A stretch of DNA of 64,000 nt from RGIG9379 sp031553005 (GCA_031553005.1 JAVBMA010000004.1:62001-126000); one strand, 5' to 3'. Numbered from the stretch's first letter, positions 15,801 to 24,479 are shown. The notes: generated by a model not told the origin, from the sequence alone. A program made the numbers and translations.

Positions 15801-18643
15801 TTTTTAATTTCTCCGTTTTTACTACGGGCATCAAGATAGAGCCAGACATCATTATCCGAACTTCCTATCCGGATTTTAGCTGTTTCCCCCCAAGCCAGTT
15901 CCGTTTTGCCTGCTTCCGTCCAAAGATGAGTTTTTACCGCAGGCGCTTTGTCGTCGGATTTGTACAAAATGATATTCACACTGTCGCTAACTATTCTGCC
16001 TTTGTCGTCTTTTGCCTCCAATATAAAACGGTAATATCCGGAAATCCAGCTTCCTGCCGTTTTTTGCAAGGAGGAGAAGTCCTCTTTATTCGACTCTATT
16101 GTACCTGAAGTTATTTTCTTTCCTTTTTTCAATTCGTTGGGATTGACCGGGTCGCTTCCGGCTTGCTTTACATCTTCCAACATATAAACCGAATAATTTA
16201 CAGATGTTTGTACCGGTTCGCCATTTAGGTTTTGAGCCTTTACCGAAAGGGTTCCTAAAGAATCCATAAGCAATTTTTCCGGCGCATCCATTGAGAGTCG
16301 CATAGAACGGTCTCCCACCGAAATACTTATGTCGTTCTTTTGAGTTTCTCCGGCAACATCGGTTACCTCTACCGATATAAGATAACGGTAGTACTCTTCT
16401 TTCAAACAACTCTTTCTATCTTTTTGGGGAGTAAACGAGAAGGTGAACTTTCCGTTCGAATCACCCTCGATATTTCCGTTGGAAACTTGTTTCTCCTGTG
16501 TAAATCCGCTTCTCCAAAGGAAATTAGGCTGGCGTATGATCCGGTATTTCACTTTGGCATCGGGTATGGCAACACCCATAAGCGATTTTACCTCTCCGGT
16601 AATATTAATTTTATCTCCGAATGAGTTTGTTCCTTCGGGCTTATCCAACGTGATTTCAAAAGTCGGACGTTTGTACTCCTCTACTTTTATCCGCTTAGTC
16701 TGATTTTTTACAATGATTGAAAAATCTCCGCTTTTTGCGTTTTCTGGCAAAACGAAAGAGGAAGCAACAGAGCCAAACTCATTTGTTGTCAATGTCTTTT
16801 CCGAGATTTGCTGATAGTTGGCATCCCGAAGGATAATTTGTACCTGTTGGCCGGAAACCACTTCACTCTGTTTTTTATCCGATTTGTAGGCAATACATTT
16901 AAACCAGACAGTTTGTCCCGGGCGATAGATGGCACGGTCGGTAAATATTGCGTATTGAGCGTCTTTGTTCTCCCTCGTATTGTTTTGTTTATAGAAATAA
17001 GCGTAAGCTAAAGGGGCATAACGGTCTTCTCCTTTTTCAATCCTGAAGCATACTTGGCGTTTTTTTTCTTCCGACAGAGTTGTTTTTCCATCTTTATCGC
17101 TTTTTTTCTCAGACAGTAGGGTTAATTTTAAACCGTTGGTGTATGATTCCTGATACAATTTTACAGAGACATCTTGTTGCGGTTGTCCGTTTTCATTGTT
17201 TAAAATCATCATCTCTTTTCCCGATGATCCGGAAATGTCCCGCAAGACATGAACTAAATTGCTGATGCGGAATTCCGTAGATTGTTCCTGCATGGAAGGC
17301 GCACTCACCGTAAGCCTGTAAATCCCAAATGATTTAGGGTTGAATTCAATAGTTGTATCTTTGGAAATATAGAAATTAGAAGGGATTAAATCCAATCTTT
17401 TTGTCTCTATCTTTTTTGCCAGTTGCTTACGCTCTTTTTCGGAAGCCTGCTGATAGGATACCGGATCCATTTCGTATCGCCAGATAGTTATTGTTGGATT
17501 TGTCGTATTGGCATAATGCAGTTTAACGCGAACCGGTTCGTTTGTGCGCAATACATTGGGAATGGAGACCTGGATCGTTTTTTGCTCTATTTCCGTCAAT
17601 ATATTTTTTAAAATACCGATGCGTCCGTAATTCGGGAATTTACGGATTCCATTTTGACAAAGGTCATACACTTTTTTCGGAATACTTTGGTCAAAATCCT
17701 CTTCCTTACAGTTCCGGTATCTTTCGTTCAACATATTCCGGGCTTTCTTCTCCATAACTTCTACCGAAACCGGATTTTCGGCAAATTGTTTCAGAAGTCC
17801 GTCCAAGCGGAGGATATAAAGAGAATCCTTATTGTCCGAATCCAAATAATTATAGACATACTCCAACCGTCCTAAATCGGTCATAACCAAAGCATCTGGT
17901 TGCTTGTCTTTTTCATGAAAGGCTAACAATTTCCTGTATATTTCCAGTTTTTCGTCCGAAAAGGCCGGAAGGTTTATATAATTATGGTAGCTGTCAAGAT
18001 ACGAATCGTCCGAATTTATCTCTGATGGAACAGGCCACAATTCCAATGCCCGGAAACTCAATAAATCAAACATAGTCGGACGTTGCGTCCGGCTGTCTTT
18101 TCCCAGTTCCAATAAGTCGGCATACGCAGTAGCTTCCACAGCTTGCAATTTTGCCAAAGGTTCCAACGATAGCTTCAATAAGGAAATAATCGTATCCTGG
18201 AAAATATTTTCGCTCCACTCTTTTACGTCATCCGGTATATAGCCTTGTAAAACGGTTCGTTGCGATATCTGGTAACGGTTCTGATTATAATATGTGTTGT
18301 ATATCTGGGCTAATACGGAAGATAAGAACGCCTTTTCAACATCGTCTGTCGAGGATTCTTTGAATTGCCGGATATCCGAAATAGATTGCAAGGAAGTATT
18401 TTCCGTAATTTCCGATTGTAGTTTCGAGCGGTAGATCAAAGCCTTGATCTGTTGTTGGCGGTTATTGGCCTGTTTGGCATTTTTCTCGATTTCGTCCACT
18501 TTATTAAGAGCTGATTTAGGTTGTGCTTTCTGTTCCAACTGCTTCACTTCCTCCCATGCTTTACTGAAATTAATATTTTGTTGAGCGATGGCTGCAATAA
18601 CTATTGCGATAACGGAAAAGCCGATCAATGCTATTTTTTTCAT
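12851..18643 (-). CDS. Bacterial alpha-2-macroglobulin family protein (no thioester motif)
   Basis: A 1930-residue exported protein of the bacterial alpha-2-macroglobulin (MG2/A2M) family, envelope proteins thought to trap or sense proteases. N-terminal signal peptide 1-20 without a lipobox Cys. MG2 domain begins near residue 570 (AIYRPGQTVWFKCIAYK); the A2M domain near 1175 (ETAFFYPQLKTDEKGEVLLSFTIPESLTRWRF); the alpha-helical thioester-type toroid from about 1380. Where thioester members read C-x-E-Q, this protein reads IPESSNAFSLVGAYY (about 1385), so the covalent trap is absent. Length suits the Bacteroidales subfamily. A Shine-Dalgarno AAGGAG lies before the ATG, and a TATTTTTG promoter is about 45 bp upstream. 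The downstream neighbour is a POTRA/Omp85 protein, an envelope gene. Confidence 0.85.
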   Translation of the reverse strand: MKKIALIGFSVIAIVIAAIAQQNINFSKAWEEVKQLEQKAQPKSALNKVDEIEKNAKQANNRQQQIKALIYRSKLQSEITENTSLQSISDIRQFKESSTDDVEKAFLSSVLAQIYNTYYNQNRYQISQRTVLQGYIPDDVKEWSENIFQDTIISLLKLSLEPLAKLQAVEATAYADLLELGKDSRTQRPTMFDLLSFRALELWPVPSEINSDDSYLDSYHNYINLPAFSDEKLEIYRKLLAFHEKDKQPDALVMTDLGRLEYVYNYLDSDNKDSLYILRLDGLLKQFAENPVSVEVMEKKARNMLNERYRNCKEEDFDQSIPKKVYDLCQNGIRKFPNYGRIGILKNILTEIEQKTIQVSIPNVLRTNEPVRVKLHYANTTNPTITIWRYEMDPVSYQQASEKERKQLAKKIETKRLDLIPSNFYISKDTTIEFNPKSFGIYRLTVSAPSMQEQSTEFRISNLVHVLRDISGSSGKEMMILNNENGQPQQDVSVKLYQESYTNGLKLTLLSEKKSDKDGKTTLSEEKKRQVCFRIEKGEDRYAPLAYAYFYKQNNTRENKDAQYAIFTDRAIYRPGQTVWFKCIAYKSDKKQSEVVSGQQVQIILRDANYQQISEKTLTTNEFGSVASSFVLPENAKSGDFSIIVKNQTKRIKVEEYKRPTFEITLDKPEGTNSFGDKINITGEVKSLMGVAIPDAKVKYRIIRQPNFLWRSGFTQEKQVSNGNIEGDSNGKFTFSFTPQKDRKSCLKEEYYRYLISVEVTDVAGETQKNDISISVGDRSMRLSMDAPEKLLMDSLGTLSVKAQNLNGEPVQTSVNYSVYMLEDVKQAGSDPVNPNELKKGKKITSGTIESNKEDFSSLQKTAGSWISGYYRFILEAKDDKGRIVSDSVNIILYKSDDKAPAVKTHLWTEAGKTELAWGETAKIRIGSSDNDVWLYLDARSKNGEIKKEWIRINNEIMSFEIPFKEEYGEAVEVEVFFVKDGKFYHKNFSFKKKKEKKELSLQLTTFRDKLQPGEKEEWTLKIPNVKSAEVLAALYDASLDKFEKNNWTFQPSYQEHIYFPSWNMDWRGEMGLYIEASSPKWTNVAGFSYDQLPGIYFEQQFSAVTTVGYGTRKYKAVKSESIMMDTDMAVPTLRNTVAVEQTESMTEESADLGFAITEDLAIRTNFAETAFFYPQLKTDEKGEVLLSFTIPESLTRWRFMGLAHTTDLFTGQIEREVVTQKPFMVMPNLPRFLRQGDNCTLTAKVINLSDVAQGGKVRLDLIDPVTEKTIETKVSDFGVEAGKTGIVSWTFKVPENLEIVTCRIVGKTSSSSDGEQKILPVLSDKILITESMPMVVRENQSRTFTFDKLKKNNSKTLESKQLKLEFTEAPAWYAVQALPSITIPESSNAFSLVGAYYGSTLAEYIARSQPRISAMIDTWKKQGGTKETLLSNLEKNQDLKNILLEETPWVLEAKNETEQKQQLSLLFDLNMQKENRTVMMNKLRELQLSDGSFPWFSNMSGSRYVTTYILNEMSRLTTLGAVEYNSQEKEMQIRALNYLDREIQKDYNNLKKNVKNYKDTKINSVQLLYLLVRSSYKDIPLYANTSESYKFYYGLLKPQWTGFGLYEKAMAALILYRNGDQQTAKQIVNSLREYSTTSGEMGMYWDKNRSGYLWNESAISTHVAILEALAEVDPKTSELNEMRIWLLKQKQTQRWESVPATVDAIFALLLRGDNWLSSDNKVSIRMGGQEIIPQNQEAGTGYFTKTFTNSEIKPDLETVSVTKKGSGIAWGSLYWHYQESIDKVEKAKTALHIEKKMMLEQVTNKGRELTPITEKTKLKVGDKVIARLVIRTDRDLEFVVLKDQRASSLEPVNQLSGYQFKEGLGYYQSPKDASMQYFFDRLPKGTYVMEYPLWISNAGEYTNGITTLQCLYAPEFVSHTESVRLRIEE

Positions 18644-18684
18644 GGTAATCTCCTTTAGAAATATGTAAAAAATATTTTGTAACT

Positions 18685-18692
18685 CAAAAATA
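18685..18692 (-). promoter_or_regulatory. Promoter -7 element (TATTTTTG)
   Basis: Exact TAnnTTTG match on the minus strand about 42 bp before the ATG of the alpha-2-macroglobulin gene. The remaining 230 bp of this divergent region is AT-rich with no other clear site. Confidence 0.55.
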
Positions 18693-18923
18693 GAATATTA
18701 AATGGATACAATCGCCGGTTTATCAATATTTATAAAGAATTTGCGTGTTTTAGCTATTCTATCCAATTGTTTTTTGATCTTTTTTTATGAAAAAATATTA
18801 AGATGTTAAAGCAGTAATAATATTTTGAAATTTCTTTTATTTTTTTAAAAATATCCTGTTTTTGATTAATGCATAAACTATAGAGAATTAAATCATATTA
18901 TTAATTTCTAAATTATTGATACC

Positions 18924-19907
18924 ATGAAAATGAAGATTTTATTTATTGTTGTGATTATGTTAAACGGTTATTTAACTGTTTTTTCCCAAATCAAAGTACA
19001 AAGTGATAAAAAAATAGGAATTGGAACTTTAACTCCCGAAAGGTCCATAGATATACAATCAACAGGAGATTTAGACTCGGAAGATACTATCCGGTTTAGG
19101 AGGAGCGGAACCGGTACTCATGATATAGAAATGGTATTTTCCAAAGCTCAAGAGGCTGTTTCCGGACATGGTCCGTATTATGGTTCTGTTTGTTTTTATT
19201 CGCCGAAAGGTTACCCATTTTCTTCTCTATTGGGTTCTTCAAATCATCGTTGGGGGCATCTTTATCTCATGTTGGATCCTGATATCCTGTCTGATGAAAG
19301 AACAAAAGAAAATATAAAAAAGTTACCGGAACAGGGAATATTAAATAAAGTCACTCAAATACGTCCTGTGACTTATAATTTTAAAGATTCTCTAACCGGA
19401 AGATTAGGATTGGAGGGAAAGAAGCAGCAAGTTGGTTTTATTGCACAGGAATTGGAAAAAATATTTCCGGACATAGTCTCTCACGAAGAAGATACTTATG
19501 GTATTAGATATACATCATTAATTCCTTATCTGGTGCAAGCGATCAAGGAATTGGATGAAAAAAGACAGGTATTGGAAAACCGGATTGCCAAATTGGAAAT
19601 GAAAAAGGAAATTGGTGAAAAAAATATTGAATTACAAACTGTAGAGGAAATTATTTTATATCAGAATAATCCGAATCCATTTTCCAATTCAACGGAGATT
19701 TCTGTTTATATTCCTTCTTCTGTCCAATCGGCATTTATTTATGTATATGATTTGTATGGCACTCAGATAAAATCCTACCTTATCAATGACAGAGCGAAAT
19801 CGTCCATTATTATAAACGGAAAAGAATTAAAGGCTGGTATTTATTATTATGCACTTATTTGTGATAACCATTTAATTGATACAAAAAAAATGATATTGAC
19901 AGAATAA
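18924..19907 (+). CDS. S74 intramolecular-chaperone protein with T9SS sorting domain
   Basis: A 327-residue exported protein. Signal peptide 1-21 (VVIMLNGYLTVFSQ). Residues about 22-118 are a short beta-rich stub (KKIGIGTLTPERSIDI, typical of the bacterial tail-fibre-like class). Residues 119-205 are a peptidase S74 intramolecular chaperone domain: S123-D124 in SDERTKENI, then QIRPVTYNFKD and VGFIAQELEKIFPDIV. Residues about 203-235 form a coiled coil (LVQAIKELDEKRQVLENRIAKLEMKK). Residues about 243-327 are a type A T9SS sorting domain (NNPNPFSNSTEISVYI...AGIYYYALICDNHLIDTKKM). S74 domains trimerise phage fibres and often self-cleave just before the conserved Ser. It probably forms a trimeric surface protein exported by the T9SS; role unknown. 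Confidence 0.8.
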   Translation: MKMKILFIVVIMLNGYLTVFSQIKVQSDKKIGIGTLTPERSIDIQSTGDLDSEDTIRFRRSGTGTHDIEMVFSKAQEAVSGHGPYYGSVCFYSPKGYPFSSLLGSSNHRWGHLYLMLDPDILSDERTKENIKKLPEQGILNKVTQIRPVTYNFKDSLTGRLGLEGKKQQVGFIAQELEKIFPDIVSHEEDTYGIRYTSLIPYLVQAIKELDEKRQVLENRIAKLEMKKEIGEKNIELQTVEEIILYQNNPNPFSNSTEISVYIPSSVQSAFIYVYDLYGTQIKSYLINDRAKSSIIINGKELKAGIYYYALICDNHLIDTKKMILTE

Positions 19908-20042
19908 TTAAGCACTAAAAATTGACCATAAATATAGAAAAAATGAGAACTATTTGCTGTTATATAAAGATATTTTGGATAACACTGATATTTGTAACTA
20001 ATTTATTGATTGAAACTATTTAATAGAAACGCACAATTTTTT

Positions 20043-20050
20043 TATCTTTG
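20043..20050 (+). promoter_or_regulatory. Promoter -7 element (TATCTTTG)
   Basis: Exact TAnnTTTG match 66 bp before the ATG of the nucleotidyltransferase gene. Transcription would begin at, or a few bases before, the perfect hairpin at 20059-20091. Confidence 0.6.
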
Positions 20051-20058
20051 TTAAAGAA

Positions 20059-20091
20059 ATTACCCCTAAATCGTTACGATTTAGGGGTAAT
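20059..20091. promoter_or_regulatory. Perfect 16-bp stem in the 5' leader of 20116-21021
   Basis: Arms 20059-20074 and 20076-20091 are exact complements around a single central T (core ACCCCTAAATCG). It lies between the promoter element and the start codon, 208 bp downstream of the preceding gene, with no T-tract directly after it. It could be a 5'-end stabilising hairpin, an operator, or a terminator of the upstream gene. Confidence 0.55.
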
Positions 20092-20115
20092 TCTTAATTC
20101 ATAACTCTTAATTAT

Positions 20116-21021
20116 ATGAAGCCCACATTATTAGTACTTGCAGCAGGAATGGGAAGCCGTTATGGCGGATTGAAACAGTTGGACGGATTGGGTCCGAATG
20201 GTGAAACAATTATGGATTATTCCATTTACGATGCCATTCGTGCCGGATTTGGAAAGGTCGTTTTTGTTGTCCGGCATGCTTTTGAAGCCGATTTTAGAGA
20301 AAAAGTAATCAGTAAGTATAAGGAATTTATTCCTGTGGAAATTGTTTTTCAGGAGTTGAACTCACTTCCGGAAGGCTTTACGTTGAATGCCGAACGCGTA
20401 AAACCGTGGGGAACTAACCACGCGATTTTAGTTGCCAAAAATGTTGTGAAGGAGCCTTTTGCCGTAATTAATGCCGATGATTTTTATGGAAAAGAGAGTT
20501 TTCAGATTCTTGCTAATGCATTGCAGAAGATAGAAGGAAAGGAAAATGACTATTGCATGGTTGGCTATCGTCTGGGAAATACACTTTCGGAGAGTGGGCA
20601 TGTGTCGAGAGGTGTTTGCAGTACAGACTCCAATAACCATTTGACCTCTGTCGTAGAGCACTATGAAGTGCAACGCAAGGAGAACATTCTGGTTCATAAG
20701 AACCAATCGACCGGAGAATTCGAAGAGATTGACGAAAACTTGCCTGTTTCAATGAATATGTGGGGATTTACACCTGACTACTTTGTTCATTCGGAAGCCG
20801 ATTTTAAGGAGTTTCTAAAAGCAAATGCAAATAACCTCAAGGCTGAATATGGTATTCCTACGATGGTAAACAAACTGATTCAGGATAAAACAGCGACAAT
20901 TACAGTGCTGGATACTCCTTGCCATTGGTTTGGTGTTACCTATATCGAAGATCGTCCGGCAGTAGTTGACAAAATTGAGAAATTGATTAAAGACGGTATT
21001 TATCCAAGCAAATTGTTTTAA
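20116..21021 (+). CDS. Sugar nucleotidyltransferase
   Basis: A 301-residue NTP-transferase family protein. The N-terminal loop VLAAGMGSRYGGLKQLDGLGPNGETIMDYS is the glucose-1-phosphate nucleotidyltransferase-type nucleotide/substrate site, and FAVINADDFYGKESF carries the metal-binding Asp. The C-terminal half (WGFTPDYF..., CHWFGVTYIEDRP) is characteristic of a Bacteroidota subfamily without assigned substrate. It immediately precedes galE on the same strand, which suggests nucleotide-sugar supply, but the sugar is not determined. Start chosen at ATG 20116, where the conserved N-terminus begins. Confidence 0.75.
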   Translation: MKPTLLVLAAGMGSRYGGLKQLDGLGPNGETIMDYSIYDAIRAGFGKVVFVVRHAFEADFREKVISKYKEFIPVEIVFQELNSLPEGFTLNAERVKPWGTNHAILVAKNVVKEPFAVINADDFYGKESFQILANALQKIEGKENDYCMVGYRLGNTLSESGHVSRGVCSTDSNNHLTSVVEHYEVQRKENILVHKNQSTGEFEEIDENLPVSMNMWGFTPDYFVHSEADFKEFLKANANNLKAEYGIPTMVNKLIQDKTATITVLDTPCHWFGVTYIEDRPAVVDKIEKLIKDGIYPSKLF

Positions 21022-21033
21022 TTGTAAGGTTAA

Positions 21034-21077
21034 GTCCCAACGGGACGAAATTATACAGCATAGGATATAATCCTATG
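21034..21077. repeat. Two-hairpin intergenic element, copy 2
   Basis: Hairpin GTCCC-AAC-GGGAC (21034-21046), linker GAAATTATACAG (21047-21058), hairpin CATAGGAT/ATCCTATG (21059-21077). Layout and linker match copy 1 at 10801-10845 while both stems differ in sequence but keep pairing. It lies in the leader of galE. Confidence 0.65.
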
Positions 21078-21098
21078 TTTTTAAAGAAAATAAAAATT

Positions 21099-22121
21099 AT
21101 GAAAACCAGAATTTTAGTAACAGGTGGAACAGGTTACATTGGTTCACACACAGTTGTAGAATTGATTAATGCAGGTTATGACCCTCTTATTATAGATAAT
21201 CTTTCAAATTCCAACATTGGAGTTTTGGATGGAATAAAAAAAATTACCGGAAAGACGCCCGTTTTTGAAAATATTGATTGCAAAGATTATTCAGACCTGA
21301 ATTCTTTTTTTGAAAAATATCAGAATATAAAGGCGATTGTCAATTTTGCTGCAAGTAAGGCCGTTGGTGAGTCTGTCGAAAAACCATTGCTTTATTATCG
21401 CAATAATCTTGTTTCCCTTATCAATTTGCTGGAAATTATGCCTAAGCATGATGTGGAAAATTTTATTTTTTCTTCATCCTGTACGGTTTACGGACAACCC
21501 GATGTGCTTCCCGTAACCGAACAATCTCCGATTAAACCTGCCACTTCTCCTTATGGGAGTACCAAGCAAATGAGTGAGACTATTCTAACCGATACAATTC
21601 ACGCATTTCCTCAAATGAAAGCTATTCTGTTGAGGTATTTCAATCCGATAGGAGCGCATCCGAGCAGTGAAATAGGAGAGTTGCCGAATGGAGTCCCTAA
21701 CAACCTGCTTCCGTTTGTTACGCAGACAGCTATTGGCATTCGTCCGAAGTTACGTGTGTTTGGCGATGATTATAATACTGAAGATGGTAGCTGTATACGA
21801 GACTTTATCAATGTGGTGGATTTGTCAAGAGCACATGTCGTTGCCGTTGAAAGGTTATTGAAAGGAAAAGAAAAAGAGAACGTTGAGATATTCAACCTTG
21901 GCACAGGCCGTGGACTTTCCGTATTGGAAATTATCCATGCTTTTGAAAAAGCAACAGGAGTAAAAGTACCTTATGAAATAGCCCCAAGACGTGAAGGTGA
22001 TATTGAAAAAGTCTGGGCAGATACAACTTTTGCCAATCAGGAATTGGGTTGGGTTGCACAAGAATCGTTGGAGGATACTTTGCGCTCGGCTTGGAATTGG
22101 GAGTTGAAGCTCAAACAATAA
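21099..22121 (+). CDS. galE: UDP-glucose 4-epimerase
   Basis: A 340-residue extended short-chain dehydrogenase that interconverts UDP-glucose and UDP-galactose with bound NAD. Residues 6-13 give the TGGTGYIG dinucleotide loop; the catalytic region contains SSSCTVYG and the active-site Tyr-x3-Lys in PYGSTKQMSE; RYFNPIGAHPSSEIGE and NLGTGRGLSVLE are GalE signatures. I start at ATG 21099, because an in-frame ATG at 21075 lies inside the right arm of the two-hairpin repeat and would add eight non-conserved residues. It follows the nucleotidyltransferase by 77 bp, mostly that repeat. A bidirectional hairpin follows before convergent recQ. Confidence 0.92.
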   Translation: MKTRILVTGGTGYIGSHTVVELINAGYDPLIIDNLSNSNIGVLDGIKKITGKTPVFENIDCKDYSDLNSFFEKYQNIKAIVNFAASKAVGESVEKPLLYYRNNLVSLINLLEIMPKHDVENFIFSSSCTVYGQPDVLPVTEQSPIKPATSPYGSTKQMSETILTDTIHAFPQMKAILLRYFNPIGAHPSSEIGELPNGVPNNLLPFVTQTAIGIRPKLRVFGDDYNTEDGSCIRDFINVVDLSRAHVVAVERLLKGKEKENVEIFNLGTGRGLSVLEIIHAFEKATGVKVPYEIAPRREGDIEKVWADTTFANQELGWVAQESLEDTLRSAWNWELKLKQ

Positions 22122-22146
22122 TACAAACAATAAGGCTTGAAAATTA

Positions 22147-22197
22147 AGCCCATTCGGGCTATGACCAATGCATAACCTTATCCAAAACTCAGGTTAT
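22147..22197. repeat. Possible two-hairpin intergenic element, copy 3
   Basis: Hairpin AGCCC-ATTC-GGGCT (22147-22160) followed by a second stem ATAACCT/AGGTTAT (22172-22178 and 22191-22197). Same order as copies 1 and 2, but the linker is poorly conserved. Confidence 0.4.
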
Positions 22198-22211
22198 TAA
22201 TACATTAAAAG

Positions 22212-22257
22212 GCAAGAAAGACTCAGATATTATTAAAATATTCTGAGTCTTTCTTGC
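22212..22257. terminator. Bidirectional terminator between galE and recQ
   Basis: Perfect 16-bp arms 22212-22227 and 22242-22257 (core GCAAGAAAGACTCAGA) extended by AT pairs, lying between the two convergent genes. Confidence 0.7.
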
Positions 22258-22283
22258 TTCTGTGGTTAATCTCTCTTTTATTA

Positions 22284-24479
22284 TCAATTCCCCATTTCAG
22301 ATAGGAATTTTATACGAACTAACCGGATTTCTTCTTCGGTAAAATCATTTTCTCCCAGTTCATCAAGCGCTGATTGAACATCGTCCGATTCTGCCTCATC
22401 TTTAAAATAAGAGAACACTTCGTCAATACGTTCTTCATCCATAATCTGATTCAGGAAATAGTTGATATTGATTTTTGTTCCCGAGTAAACGATTGCTTCT
22501 ATCTCGTCCAGTAATTCGCTAAATTCCAATCCTTTGGATTCTGCGATATCATCCAATGCTATTTTTCGGTCAATAGCTTGAATAATAGATACTTTTAGCT
22601 TTGATTTATTGGCTACCGAACGGACGCGTAAATCTTCTGGACGTTCTATCTCGTTTTCCTGTACATGCGTACGTATGAGTTTAACAAACTCTTCGCCGAA
22701 GCGTTTTGCTTTTCCTGCACCTACGCCGGGAATATTTTGCAGTTCGTCGATAGATATCGGATAAGTAGTTGCCATTGCTTCCAATGACGGATCCTGAAAG
22801 ATGACAAATGGCGGCAGCTCTAACTTTTTGGCAAGTTTTTTCCTTAAATCCTTCAACATCGAAAAAAGTACCGGGTCAACAGCGCAAGAACCTCCACCTT
22901 TAAGAGGAGCATCGTCAACTTCGGCTTCATCGTCGTCATTGTCTGCCGTGATCATAAAGGATTTTGGTTTGTTCAGAAAATCTTTTCCTGCTTTAGTGAT
23001 TTTCAGGATACCATAATTCTCAATATCTTTTGAAAGATAGCCGGATATCATGGCTTGTTGTATTACTGTTTGCCATGTCTTTTCGCTTTCGTCTTTTCCT
23101 TCTCCGAAAGTATCTATTTCTTCATTGTGATTATAGGATATTATTTCGGAACTTTCTTTTCCCATTATAACATCAATCACATATTCTGCTTTAAATTTTT
23201 CTTTTAATGCTACTATAGTTTCTAAAACAGTACATAGCAGTTCTTTTCCTTCCACCTGTTTCTTGGGGTTTAAACAATTATCACAATTACTACAATTCTC
23301 TTCTTTACTCTCCTCTCCGAAATAATGTAATAAGACTTTTCTCCGGCATACGGAAGTTTCGGCATAACCGGCGGTCTCCAATAAAAGCTGCTTTCCTATT
23401 TCCTGTTCCGCAATGGGTTTTCCTTGCATGAATTTTTCTAACTTTTGCAAGTCTTTATTTGAATAGAAAGCGATGCATTGTCCTTCTCCCCCGTCTCTTC
23501 CAGCCCTTCCGGTCTCTTGATAATATCCTTCGAGGCTTTTGGGTATGTCATAATGAATCACATATCTTACATCCGGCTTGTCGATTCCCATTCCGAAAGC
23601 GATTGTCGCTACAATAACTTCTACTTTTTCCATCAGGAAACTGTCCTGATTACCGGAGCGGGTCGAACTGTCCATCCCTGCATGGTACGCAAGCGCATTA
23701 ATTCCATTCACGCATAGCATCTCAGCAAGTTCTTCTACTTTTTTCCGGCTCAGGCAATAGATTATGCCCGATTTCCCTTCCTGAGATTTGATATATTTTA
23801 TAATTTCCTTATCTACGTCATTTCTTTTCGGGCGAACTTCGTAAAAGAGGTTTGCGCGATTGAATGATGATTTGAATACGGTCGCTTCAGTCATTCCAAG
23901 ATTTTTCTGGATATCATGTTGGACTTTCGGCGTAGCCGTAGCTGTTAATGCAATAAGCGGGGCTTGTTGGCCTATTTCTGATATTATGGGGCGAATACGC
24001 CGGTATTCCGGTCTGAAATCATGCCCCCACTCGGAAATACAGTGTGCTTCGTCTACAGCATAAAAAGAAATTTTTATTTGTCGGAGAAAATCGACATTTT
24101 CTTCCTTTGTCAAAGATTCGGGAGCGACATATAAGAGTTTTGTCTTACCTGATAGAATATCGGATTTTACATTTTCTATGGCAACTTTCGTTAAGGAAGA
24201 GTTGATAAAATGAGCAATTCCGTCTTCTTCGCTGAAATTCCGCATTGCATCCACCTGATTTTTCATCAGGGCTATCAGAGGGGAAATAACCACAGCGGTG
24301 CCTTCCATCATCAGGGAGGGCAACTGGTAACATAAAGATTTTCCTCCACCTGTAGGCATCAGTACAAACGTATCCTTCCCGTCTAATACATTACGGATAA
24401 TGATCTCCTGATTACCTTTGAATGTGTCAAATCCAAAATGTAACTTTAATTGCTCTATTAGTTCGTTTTCTTTTATCAT
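22284..24479 (-). CDS. recQ: ATP-dependent DNA helicase RecQ
   Basis: A 731-residue superfamily 2 3'-5' DNA helicase for recombination and fork repair. Walker A is TGGGKS (about 43-48), DEAH is 143-146, motif VI is QETGRAGRDG (about 321-330). The zinc-binding RQC region has C378, C396, C399 and C402. An HRDC domain follows (VDPVLFSMLKDLRKKLAKKLELPPFVIFQD), then a C-terminal helical extension with a winged-helix-like segment ending LSEMGN, as in other Bacteroidales RecQ. It follows clpX by 107 bp on the same strand, the clpP-clpX-recQ order known in Bacteroidales. A TATTTTTG element at 24541-24548 may give it its own promoter. Confidence 0.93.
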   Translation of the reverse strand: MIKENELIEQLKLHFGFDTFKGNQEIIIRNVLDGKDTFVLMPTGGGKSLCYQLPSLMMEGTAVVISPLIALMKNQVDAMRNFSEEDGIAHFINSSLTKVAIENVKSDILSGKTKLLYVAPESLTKEENVDFLRQIKISFYAVDEAHCISEWGHDFRPEYRRIRPIISEIGQQAPLIALTATATPKVQHDIQKNLGMTEATVFKSSFNRANLFYEVRPKRNDVDKEIIKYIKSQEGKSGIIYCLSRKKVEELAEMLCVNGINALAYHAGMDSSTRSGNQDSFLMEKVEVIVATIAFGMGIDKPDVRYVIHYDIPKSLEGYYQETGRAGRDGGEGQCIAFYSNKDLQKLEKFMQGKPIAEQEIGKQLLLETAGYAETSVCRRKVLLHYFGEESKEENCSNCDNCLNPKKQVEGKELLCTVLETIVALKEKFKAEYVIDVIMGKESSEIISYNHNEEIDTFGEGKDESEKTWQTVIQQAMISGYLSKDIENYGILKITKAGKDFLNKPKSFMITADNDDDEAEVDDAPLKGGGSCAVDPVLFSMLKDLRKKLAKKLELPPFVIFQDPSLEAMATTYPISIDELQNIPGVGAGKAKRFGEEFVKLIRTHVQENEIERPEDLRVRSVANKSKLKVSIIQAIDRKIALDDIAESKGLEFSELLDEIEAIVYSGTKININYFLNQIMDEERIDEVFSYFKDEAESDDVQSALDELGENDFTEEEIRLVRIKFLSEMGN

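Noticed and set aside
21075..21098. Upstream ATG for galE
   Set aside because: It belongs to the right arm of a two-hairpin repeat and would add eight residues before the conserved MKTRILVTGG.
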